Source of the DNA: Prevotella sp.
Lineage (GTDB): Bacteria > Bacteroidota > Bacteroidia > Bacteroidales > Bacteroidaceae
Direction of reading: 5' to 3'
Length of the DNA: 39,942 bases
Assembly: GCA_017619275.1 (NCBI GenBank)
Contig: JAFZSR010000041.1
Span: 1 to 39,942, forward strand
The notes below the pieces were generated by a model. That model had not been told where the DNA came from. It saw only the letters and a program-made list of their open reading frames with translations, and did not search any database. Below, one piece after another: positions 1-7,345 of this stretch (the first letter of the stretch is position 1; each line of letters starts with the position of its first letter). A program made the position numbers and the translations under genes.

Positions 1-428
1 CACTCGGCGTTGCGCGGGATGCTCGGTCACGCAGAAGTTCATCATCCACCGCGTATAGGCCCGCAGCTCGTAGTAGCCGCTGTAGAGCGAGTCGGTGAGG
101 TTGAACGACCCCTGACCGTGACCGTCGGCGCTCACCACCACGGTCTGCCGCTCCACCAACATGCCGTCGGGCGACACCAGCTCCACGTAGAGCAGGCGGC
201 TCATGTCGGTGTAGGCATTGTCGTCGGCGCGCACCACGTAGGCCTTGTACCAGATGTCGTCGCCCTTGTAGTAGCAGTTGTTGTCGAGGTGCAGATATAC
301 TTTCTCCTGCACGGGTGCATCGCCCAGCTGCTGCTCTATGCGCGTCAGCTGGTCTTGTGCCTGTGCCGATAGTGGAGCCGTGGCCATCGCGGCCAGCAGC
401 ATCATGGTTGCCAACAGATTTTTCATAA
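1..428 (-). CDS. Secreted MG2-domain protein, N-terminal part (cut by window edge)
   Basis: Reading the minus strand from the ATG at 428-426 gives 142 codons that stay open to the window edge. Residues 1-23 form a signal peptide (MKNLLATMMLLAAMATAPLS, then AQAQ). After it come EKVYLHLDNNCYYKGDDIWY and later SGYYELRAYTRWMMNF. This pattern is known from the macroglobulin-like (MG2) first domain of large Bacteroidota proteins, many of which continue into a carboxypeptidase-like domain and a TonB plug or barrel. The cargo and the rest of the architecture lie outside the window, so function cannot be given. A Bacteroidota promoter sits directly upstream, which supports this start. Confidence 0.85.
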
Positions 429-436
429 TGTTTGCA

Positions 437-468
437 AAGCTACAAAAAAATGCCAACCCCACAAAACA
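437..468 (-). promoter_or_regulatory. Bacteroidota-type promoter of the MG2 protein gene
   Basis: On the minus strand TTTTG (468-464) is followed after 19 bases by TAGCTTTG (444-437), matching the TTTG / TAnnTTTG consensus. The start codon begins only 8 bases beyond the -7 box, so the 5' leader must be very short. Confidence 0.65.
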
Positions 469-646
469 ATTTCGGAAAATTAACCTTTTGGGGGGAGGAA
501 AGAAATCCTTCTTTGGTTGGTGTTTGGAAAGAAATTATGGGAGATTAAGGGAAATTCCTGATTCCAGCCGAGCGGAAACTTATTTTTTTGAAACGAATTC
601 CCCTAATCGATTCTAATTTTTCTAATGTTTTTTTTATTCACGTCGA

Positions 647-817
647 CAGTCCATATAGTCCTATGAGTCCGTAGACCTAAAAACCGTGTCGAAAAATCTA
701 TAAATCATGACGTAAAACAAACAATTTGACTTTAGTCTACGGAAAATATTATTGTCTACGGACTTTTAGGACTTAAAGGACAGTCCTTATAGTCCTATGA
801 GTCCGTAGACAATAATA
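647..817. repeat. Duplicated palindromic element (GTCCGTAGAC family)
   Basis: The 393-base gap between two minus-strand genes holds two copies of a 30-base sequence differing at one base (647-676 and 781-810). The second copy is one arm of a long imperfect palindrome centred on position 782. Its outer 17 bases (747-763 against 801-817) pair perfectly, and the next 18 positions match at 14. A further partial arm (GTCTACGGA) is at 735-743. The hairpin begins 5 bases after the stop of the 1398-residue gene, so it may end that transcript, although no clear U-run follows. The rest of 429-646 is AT-rich and I see no gene in it. Confidence 0.75.
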
Positions 818-821
818 ATCC

Positions 822-3800
822 TTAGGGTACCACGACCTTGCGGCCACCATTCACGTATATGCCGCTCCTCGTGGGCTTGATGCTCAGTCGGCGACCGCTC
901 ATGTCGTACCACGCGCCAGCCTTATCCGTGAAATCTGTGTAAGCTATGGTCGTTATTCCCGTGGCATCGCCCTCACCGAAATTCAGCACGAAGCGGCTGA
1001 GAGGGTTGCCCATCGTGAGGCCGTTCTTCAGCTGGAAGTAGGCGCGGCAGGCGTTGATGGTGGAAGCCTCGGAACCGTCGGGGTAGTAGAGGGTGCTGCC
1101 GCTGCCGAGGAAGAGGACATCCTTGTGTGCCGTTCCTGCGTCATAGACCACGGGCGAGGTGGTGCCGATGAAGTCGGCGTAGTCGGTAGAGACGTTGGCG
1201 GTGGCATCGCTGATAGTGACATTGGTGAACATCGGGTTCTCGAGGTCTGTTAAGTTGGGGTCGGAAGGATTGCTCTTCGACCACCTGATGATATAGGGCT
1301 TGCCGGCAATAAGTTCCGTGACGGCACCCTTGTCGGTGAAGTTTAGTGTCAGTTCGCCAGTGGCGCTGTTGAAGCTGCTGCTGCTCAGTGTGCGCACATC
1401 GACGTTGTCGCCGTCGAGCACGCTACCGCTGATGGTCAGCGGGAACGGCAGGCACAGCGTGTTCCAGTCACCGTTCTTGTAGAGCGTGCGGTCTTGGAGG
1501 CAGGCGACGACGATGGTCTTGCCATTGTTGTCGTTGATGATAGTGCTGTTATCGAAGTTGTCGGCGAGAATGAAGGGAATAGCGGCCAGCGGGACGCGGA
1601 CGTATACCGGTTCTGCGCATATCTGGACGACGACCTGGTAGACCTCCTCGCCGGCCGCGGTGTAGGAGGCAGGGGTCAAATCATACAGGCTCACCTCGTC
1701 CGTTTCGAACGCCTCTGTCGCGCCGCAACCCTCTTCCTGGCAGACGCACTCGCCTGTCGCTGCGGTACGTTCGTCGTTCAGCACGACGGTAGCTTCATCC
1801 ACCAGGAAATAGTGCCCGGAAGCCGGCAGCGTGTTGCCCCAGTCAATAACAGAGTTACACTCTTCGCAGAAGGTCCTGCCGGAGAAGCCGTCCTTGGTAC
1901 AGGTCGCCGGAAGGTCTTCGAGAGGCTCCGCGTTATGCTCGTGCCATGAGGTTACGACATTTGTACCGCCTTCGTTACCCTTGTTGACGCCCATGTAGCC
2001 ATATTCGCACATAGCCTCAGAGTCACACTGGACTACGGGAGAGGAGAAGTATCCGACTGTGCCGTCGGTGAAAGTGACACAACCGGCCTTGGTGAATACC
2101 TGAATATCCATCGGATATACGCACTTCTTAGTGGTGATGATCCAGGTGGAATTCTTACCGAGAGCGTTGTGCGGATACCATGTGCGTATGGGAATAGAAG
2201 CGATCACAGCCTCGCCTGCCGCGCTTACGTCCCCGGTACGGGTAACCGTAATGTTGACGATGCCCTTATCGTAAGACTCAAGAGAAGCAGAAGCGGTAAA
2301 GCCGTCAGCTGCCTCAATACCATCGAGTTCCCAGTCGTTGACGTTGTTGACTTTGAGCGTTGTTAAGACAGATTCCACTTCAGAAATATCGGTAGCAACG
2401 ATATCGATGTAATACAGAGAACCGACAAATGCAGAGGTCAGCTCGGTATCGCGTGCAACGACCTTGATGGTATTGAGATCTGCGCTGCCGTTGACAATAA
2501 AGGTTTTTGTCAAATGCGAGGCGTTACCGGAATTATCGGCAGCCTCAAAGGTGACGGTATGCGTACCGTTGGCAAGGTCGATCTCATCAATGGAAAGCTT
2601 ACCGTTGCTGAATGTTGAGGGAACCTCGTTGCCGTCGATCTTAACGATAACGGAGTTTGCGTCAAGACCTGTAGCGTTGGCCTTTGTTGTGTTGTCAGCA
2701 ACGGTCACGCCAAACGCAACACCGTTTGACGGGATCGTTACGTTGTCGTTCCCAAAAGCTGCATCGGAAGCACCGGCATAAGCATAAGTCGGGTCGGCGA
2801 ACACGGGCGCCTCACGATCGGGACCAATCGGGGAATAGTCAACGGTGATGTCGTCGATATAGAGGGTCACGTGGCTGTTAAAAGACTTGAACTGCTTGTC
2901 GGGATCTTTCCATGCACTGGCATGGATATACAGCTGCATAACGTCGCCGTAGAGTTCGGAGGTTTTGCCGTTCTTGGTGATGCTGTTGTTGATTTTGGTA
3001 TTCTGGAGTCTCAGGCAGACCCAGTCACTGTAATTGCTGAGATCGAAGTAATAATAGTACCATCCGTCGGTACCGAGACCGTCTCTGTAGGGCAATAACG
3101 TACCCATCGCGCTGGTGATACGTTCATAAGCAGAGGTATGATTCTTCTTACCGCCGATGGTGTAGCGAACGTCCAGACCGCGTACATCGACCTCGTCCGG
3201 GATATAGATCCACATACCGAGACCGGCAGCGCCTGTGATGTCGACAAAGTCTTCTTCAGCGCCGCGCTGCCTGACGTTGTCTTCATCATACGTAAAGCCG
3301 TGCTCCTTAATATCATCCCAATTGTAGCACATCAGCGAATAGATATACTCCTCATAGTAGGTGAGCTGGGAGAAGTCCATATCATACGCCATCGCATAGT
3401 CGCCGGAGTGAACCTTACCGTCATCAGCGGTAACAGGCCTACAGGTGGTGACAACGCCCGCATTGTAGCCGTCATAGCCGGACCATCTTGCGGTCTGGTG
3501 ATTATCTGCCTCATCCTCAAAATCAAAGAGGACCCGGGGCTCCGGTGCAATTGCAGCCGTGGCGCTGATGATGACATCCCCATCAGGCATTTCGAAGGAG
3601 TAGGTAAAATCTTCTTCAATATCAGCAGCATGGTTCTCACCATTCACCATCAAGGTTTCGATGACAAAACCTTCATTGGCGACAATGCTCAGCATCACTT
3701 GTGCACCTTCTTCTACGTCAATCGTGCCGTCGCTTTCCATTTTCATTTCATCGTTCACGAAGGTAATTAATTCAAGGTTTTCAAACGGCTCAACGGTCAA

Positions 3801-5018
3801 AGTGTAAGTGGTGGGCTGGTCATCCCCCTCATCATCCCCATTATCATCACCACCATCATCCCAGGCAGGCTGATTGCCTTCTTCTCCATGACTGGGCAGA
3901 ATGGGCACTCCTCCTCCTCCCCTCGTAGGACTGTGCTTGACATCAGCGAGGGTGTTCGTCTTCGTGTTCTCGTCCTGAGCAAACACAATCTTGAAGCGCG
4001 ATGCGTCGTCGGTGGTGGTGGCCTCGAAAGTGTAGCTTGGTGTCTTCAGCAGGTCGATGTCGCTGCCTGTCTTGCTGTCGATGAGGTGCAGGTAGTCGAA
4101 GCTGACGCCCTCGGCGCTGAGGCTCAGGGTATAGGAGCCGTTGGCGTCGGCCTTGAAGTTGACGGGCATCTCGCCCATGCCTTTGCTGCGCACCACGGCA
4201 TAGTCCTTGCCGTCCATCGGGATGTAGACCTGGGTATGGTTCGGGTTGAGCTGGAACTTGGGCAGCATACGGCCTTCGCCGAAGCGGACGATGACGCGGT
4301 CGATGGTCGTTGAGCCGGGCGAAACGCTGCCCCGGCTGAGGTTGAGGGCAAGGCCGGTGCCTCTGGAACTTGACTCTTCTGTGCTGAAGGTCAGGGTTTC
4401 ACCATCTTCATCAGCGATGACAAAGATGCCTTCCTTAGGTTGGATGGCACCATGTTGTGGCTCTGCCATGATTTCTGAACCGTCATCATTCATCACATAG
4501 AAGTCTCGATCGATGTAAGCGGTCTCGCTAAAGGGGTTGCCCACGAGGTTCCAGCCGGGGAATGGTACGGTATCGTCATAGTCCAGTGTGACTGTGCCAT
4601 CGCCGTCATAAGGATTTCCAATGAAGGTGAGGGTGATATCATTACTATTGGCATAGAGGTAGCCCCTGCCGCGTTCGAGTTGAAATGGTTCATCTTTGTA
4701 GTTGCGCCATTCCTCACCAATTATGGACTGGTCGAAGGAATAGAGGTCGTAGTCGTCCGAAAGAAGATTTTCGACATCCTGGGGATAAACTTCTTCTTCT
4801 CCGATTGGGAAAGCGATAAGGTACCAGCCACCTTCGCCTACACCGTAGCCAGTGATGTCCTTCGTTAAGCCCTCACTAGTGCGTCGAGGGGGTGTCTGAG
4901 ACGTTGCCCCTCCTACGAAGGTGAACAAAAAGAGTGTGAGGAACAAAAGTCTGCTCACAGCGCTTCGGTGGCTCAGGGCCAGGAGCCAAGGGTTGTTGTT
5001 GCTTACTTTACTTTTCAT
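822..5018 (-). CDS. Large mosaic secreted surface protein with InlB-like repeat and Prevotella C-terminal tail
   Basis: This 1398-residue secreted protein has a signal peptide with a long charged lead (hydrophobic core about residues 23-38). Residues 50-375 resemble the N-terminal module common in Prevotella surface proteins (GGWYLIAFPIG, FQLERGRGYLYAN, PGWNLVGNPFS). A Gly/Asp-rich acidic linker at about 378-400 leads to an InlB B-repeat-like domain (about 402-485). Residues about 490-1110 look different: a possible carbohydrate-binding beta-sandwich, a segment like Ig modules (about 740-860), a cohesin-like segment and a Cys-rich stretch (CTKDGFSGRTFCEECNSVID). These resemble secreted proteins of Clostridia more than Bacteroidota; that is inference from memory of the families. 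The C-terminus (about 1170-1398) is again Prevotella-like and ends WYDMSGRR...GIYVNGGRKVVVP. I see no catalytic motif; an adhesin or glycan-binding role is plausible. Confidence 0.85.
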   Translation of the reverse strand: MKSKVSNNNPWLLALSHRSAVSRLLFLTLFLFTFVGGATSQTPPRRTSEGLTKDITGYGVGEGGWYLIAFPIGEEEVYPQDVENLLSDDYDLYSFDQSIIGEEWRNYKDEPFQLERGRGYLYANSNDITLTFIGNPYDGDGTVTLDYDDTVPFPGWNLVGNPFSETAYIDRDFYVMNDDGSEIMAEPQHGAIQPKEGIFVIADEDGETLTFSTEESSSRGTGLALNLSRGSVSPGSTTIDRVIVRFGEGRMLPKFQLNPNHTQVYIPMDGKDYAVVRSKGMGEMPVNFKADANGSYTLSLSAEGVSFDYLHLIDSKTGSDIDLLKTPSYTFEATTTDDASRFKIVFAQDENTKTNTLADVKHSPTRGGGGVPILPSHGEEGNQPAWDDGGDDNGDDEGDDQPTTYTLTVEPFENLELITFVNDEMKMESDGTIDVEEGAQVMLSIVANEGFVIETLMVNGENHAADIEEDFTYSFEMPDGDVIISATAAIAPEPRVLFDFEDEADNHQTARWSGYDGYNAGVVTTCRPVTADDGKVHSGDYAMAYDMDFSQLTYYEEYIYSLMCYNWDDIKEHGFTYDEDNVRQRGAEEDFVDITGAAGLGMWIYIPDEVDVRGLDVRYTIGGKKNHTSAYERITSAMGTLLPYRDGLGTDGWYYYYFDLSNYSDWVCLRLQNTKINNSITKNGKTSELYGDVMQLYIHASAWKDPDKQFKSFNSHVTLYIDDITVDYSPIGPDREAPVFADPTYAYAGASDAAFGNDNVTIPSNGVAFGVTVADNTTKANATGLDANSVIVKIDGNEVPSTFSNGKLSIDEIDLANGTHTVTFEAADNSGNASHLTKTFIVNGSADLNTIKVVARDTELTSAFVGSLYYIDIVATDISEVESVLTTLKVNNVNDWELDGIEAADGFTASASLESYDKGIVNITVTRTGDVSAAGEAVIASIPIRTWYPHNALGKNSTWIITTKKCVYPMDIQVFTKAGCVTFTDGTVGYFSSPVVQCDSEAMCEYGYMGVNKGNEGGTNVVTSWHEHNAEPLEDLPATCTKDGFSGRTFCEECNSVIDWGNTLPASGHYFLVDEATVVLNDERTAATGECVCQEEGCGATEAFETDEVSLYDLTPASYTAAGEEVYQVVVQICAEPVYVRVPLAAIPFILADNFDNSTIINDNNGKTIVVACLQDRTLYKNGDWNTLCLPFPLTISGSVLDGDNVDVRTLSSSSFNSATGELTLNFTDKGAVTELIAGKPYIIRWSKSNPSDPNLTDLENPMFTNVTISDATANVSTDYADFIGTTSPVVYDAGTAHKDVLFLGSGSTLYYPDGSEASTINACRAYFQLKNGLTMGNPLSRFVLNFGEGDATGITTIAYTDFTDKAGAWYDMSGRRLSIKPTRSGIYVNGGRKVVVP

Positions 5019-5083
5019 GTCGTATGTTTTTTGAGTTTAATGGTCTGATGATGTTCCTTTGCTGTGGTGTCGGCAATTTGGTG

Positions 5084-5115
5084 CAAAGTTACGCTTTTTC
5101 TGAGAAAATGCCAAA
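5084..5115 (-). promoter_or_regulatory. Promoter of the mosaic surface protein gene
   Basis: On the minus strand TTTG (5115-5112), 20 bases, then TAACTTTG (5091-5084). This is a full match to the Bacteroidota consensus, about 65 bases before the ATG at 5018. Confidence 0.75.
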
Positions 5116-5234
5116 TGATTCAGCAACTTTTTCACCCCAAAATACAACCCCTATGCGCAGCTTGTAGAGAGTCGAGCATTGATGGGTATAACTCTTCCAA
5201 ACGGGAAAGGCAGAATTAACGGAAAAACGGAAGT

Positions 5235-5365
5235 CTACAGGAACCCACCCCCAGCCCCTTCCGTACGGGAGGGGAGCTTATATAGTTTTGTTGCGGAAGG
5301 GTCTAACCAAGCTCCCCTCCCGTACGGGAGGGGTTGGGGGTGGGTTCCTGATGGTGGGTTCCTGT
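5235..5365. repeat. Family A palindromic repeat, copy 1
   Basis: Long inverted repeat: the left arm at 5236-5279 pairs with 5309-5349, and each arm carries a copy of the nested palindrome CCGTACGGGAGGGG. The outermost bases TGGGTTCCTG recur at 5354-5363. It lies just after the stop of the hydrolase gene (5370) and may act as its terminator. The 30-base loop resembles the loop of copy 3 (19484-19514) read on the opposite strand, which marks it as one dispersed element rather than chance. Confidence 0.8.
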
Positions 5366-5369
5366 AGAG

Positions 5370-6425
5370 TTAGAAGTTCTTGCGGACGCCCTGCCATTCT
5401 GGGAATTTCATTTTCAGGTATTCGTCGTCGAGGAAGAGGGCGGCCTGACCGACGCGGCCCTTGAGCTGCCAGTCGAGCCACTTCACCACGGCCTTGGCAT
5501 AGTTGCCGCCGTACTTCTCGTAGTAGGTGCCGCTGTGGCCGTCCTTCGAGTTGAGCATCACCACGGGGATGTTGTCAGCTATGCGCTCGTAGTCCTTCTG
5601 CGCGTTGGCGTAGGCGATGTCGGCCGGGCCGCCAATCATGTAGAACATCGGTTGGTGGAGGTTCTTCAGCGACTCTTTTGTCGAGCCCATCATCTCCATG
5701 TCGCCGATGCCGGAGTTCAGCATCACGCAGGTCTTGATGCGCGGGTCGTAGGCCACGCCCAGCACCTGTGCGCCTCCGCACGACTGTCCCATGGCTGCCA
5801 CGTGGTCGAGGGCGAGGCAGTGGTAGTATTCCGAGGCGGGTGTGGCATTCTGCTCCGTCAGCCAGTCGAGCACCTCGAGCAGCATCTTCGGATAGGTGCG
5901 GAAGGGGGGTGTCTCGGGCTGCTTCTTCTTGTTCTTCTTCGCGGCTTTGGCGGCCTGTTCGCGCTGCTTGGCCTGCTCCTCTTGTCGGGCCTTGATCTCT
6001 TCGGGCGTCAGGGGGAGGATCTTCTCGCCGTTGGCCATGATGACCTCGCCCTTGGTTTCGGGATAGGCCGAGCGGAGCACGCCCTTCCACTGCGCCATCA
6101 CATCAGCCTCGTCGTAGGGGCCAATGGCAGCGGCCACATAGCCGTAGGAGGCCACCTCGCTCAAGAGCAGGCGCATCTCCACGTTGTTGTTGAAGCAGGC
6201 GCCGTTGGCATAGACAATCACGGGCAGGGCGCCCTGCTGGGCCACCACCGCCTTCAGATTCTGCGGACGATAGACCGTGAAGCCGGGGCAGGAGGCGTCG
6301 CCCACCACTTCCGACTTGAACGGCCCGGTGCCGCCTTCTTCCACCACTTGCCGTTGGGCTGTCTGGGCATTCATCTGCCCCATGCATGCAGCGAACAGTA
6401 TCGCTGAGAGAAAAAATCTTTTCAT
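5370..6425 (-). CDS. Secreted alpha/beta hydrolase (PET-hydrolase/chlorophyllase-like fold)
   Basis: 351 residues with a signal peptide (about 1-20, ending MNA). The nucleophile elbow GQSCGG places the catalytic Ser at 215. Asp268 (GGPAD) and His297 (KDGHSG) fall where the other triad members are expected in dienelactone-hydrolase/PETase-like esterases. An N-terminal stretch PVIVYANGACFNN fits the oxyanion-hole strand. A charged, Lys/Gln/Glu-rich insertion at about 140-172 (QAKQREQAAKAAKKNKKK) interrupts the domain and is unusual; it is probably surface-exposed and flexible. The substrate is unknown: an ester-linked decoration on plant polysaccharide is suggested by the neighbouring xylan enzymes but not shown. 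The next gene upstream is 94 bases away across a repeat. Confidence 0.8.
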   Translation of the reverse strand: MKRFFLSAILFAACMGQMNAQTAQRQVVEEGGTGPFKSEVVGDASCPGFTVYRPQNLKAVVAQQGALPVIVYANGACFNNNVEMRLLLSEVASYGYVAAAIGPYDEADVMAQWKGVLRSAYPETKGEVIMANGEKILPLTPEEIKARQEEQAKQREQAAKAAKKNKKKQPETPPFRTYPKMLLEVLDWLTEQNATPASEYYHCLALDHVAAMGQSCGGAQVLGVAYDPRIKTCVMLNSGIGDMEMMGSTKESLKNLHQPMFYMIGGPADIAYANAQKDYERIADNIPVVMLNSKDGHSGTYYEKYGGNYAKAVVKWLDWQLKGRVGQAALFLDDEYLKMKFPEWQGVRKNF

Positions 6426-6448
6426 AGGTATAGTTTTTTTGTTTTTGG

Positions 6449-6512
6449 GGGGAGTTAGGGGGAGTTAAAGGGGAGTTATCGCGGTCTTCGACCGCTTGGG
6501 AGTTAACTCCCC
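6449..6512. repeat. Family B repeat (GGGGAGTTA), copy 1
   Basis: Intergenic element with runs of GGGGAGTTA followed by the hairpin GCGGTC-TTC-GACCGC (6481-6495) and an inverted AACTCCCC. About 47 bases (6458-6505) recur almost identically at 7178-7224. It lies between two same-strand genes, after the stop of the DUF3828-like lipoprotein gene (6520) and before the hydrolase start. Confidence 0.75.
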
Positions 6513-6519
6513 ATCTCCT

Positions 6520-7128
6520 TCATTCATACTTAATCCCATGCTCCAGGGCGAAATCTTCCATAATCTTCAGATAGCCACCAGGGCCGAAGGCTTCGGGCTG
6601 GTCGAAGTTTTTCACCCGCCATGCGCCGTCCTCCATGTCGAGTTCCAGCCGCATAAAACCGTTCTCCTCGTCGGCACCCTTGAATTTCACCTGTGCCTGA
6701 GCCATGTTGCCCGTGAGCAGGTCGACTGATATGTTGGCAATCTTCAGGGGCGTGCCCATGCCAGCGAAGAAGCGGTAGGCCTCTTCATCGCCATAAAACA
6801 CGCTTTCGCCCTCTACGTCCTCAAGGGCTTTATTGATGGCGTCGCGCACACTGAGGTAATAGCTGGTGCAAAACTCGTTTTCGAGCTGACGGATGTTGAT
6901 GATGCCGTTCTTGTCCATGTCGTTCAGCCGGTCGTACATCTTCCTGACCTGCTCCTCCACGGCCTCCTCTGTCCATAGTTCGGCGGGCGCCGTTTCCATT
7001 TCACCACTGGCTTCTTCCACCTGCTCGGGTTGGTCGCTCGAAGCGGGGCGGGCGGCTTCCTTGTTTCCACACGACACCATTGCGACTGCTACAGCTGCAA
7101 TGGCAAAAGAAAATAGTAATTTTTTCAT
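6520..7128 (-). CDS. Small lipoprotein, possibly DUF3828-like
   Basis: 202 residues. A lipobox at the end of a hydrophobic leader (AVAMVSC, Cys20) predicts a lipid anchor. A short acidic, Pro/Ser-containing linker follows (about 24-50). The remaining 150 residues are a compact alpha/beta domain with alternating hydrophobic strands (AQAQVKFKG, FMRLELDMEDGAWRVKNFD). The last strands and the WRVKNF motif are like the NTF2-like DUF3828 family seen in enterobacterial YqhG/YbjP-type proteins. That assignment is tentative. No enzyme motif is visible. Family B repeats flank the gene on both sides, so it may be a single transcription unit. Confidence 0.8.
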   Translation of the reverse strand: MKKLLFSFAIAAVAVAMVSCGNKEAARPASSDQPEQVEEASGEMETAPAELWTEEAVEEQVRKMYDRLNDMDKNGIINIRQLENEFCTSYYLSVRDAINKALEDVEGESVFYGDEEAYRFFAGMGTPLKIANISVDLLTGNMAQAQVKFKGADEENGFMRLELDMEDGAWRVKNFDQPEAFGPGGYLKIMEDFALEHGIKYE

Positions 7129-7162
7129 TTTGGTATTAATAATATAGTTGAATATTAGTCTT

Positions 7163-7338
7163 TTTGGGGGAGTTAGGGGGGAGTTAAAGGGGAGTTATCG
7201 CGGTCTTCGACCGCTTGGGAGTTAAAGGACGATAGTTTTGCTATTACCGACTTCACTCCTGTTGGGAATGTTCAAGGGAAAAGTCTATCGTCCTTTAACT
7301 CCCCCTTAACTCCCCTATAACTCCCTTTAACTCCCCAA
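7163..7338. repeat. Family B repeat, copy 2 (full inverted repeat)
   Basis: The left arm (about 7166-7237) ends TTAAAGGACGATAG. The right arm (about 7285-7337) begins with its exact complement CTATCGTCCTTTAA, then continues as four AACTCCC units matching the four GGGAGTTA units on the left. The hairpin GCGGTC-TTC-GACCGC is embedded in the left arm. The element fills the gap behind the GH30 gene's neighbour and ends 8 bases before the GH30 stop. Confidence 0.8.
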
Positions 7339-7345
7339 AAACACC

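Noticed and set aside
10-372. Plus-strand open frame at the left edge
   Set aside because: It is the shadow of the minus-strand MG2-domain gene, whose signal peptide, promoter and domain pattern are clear.
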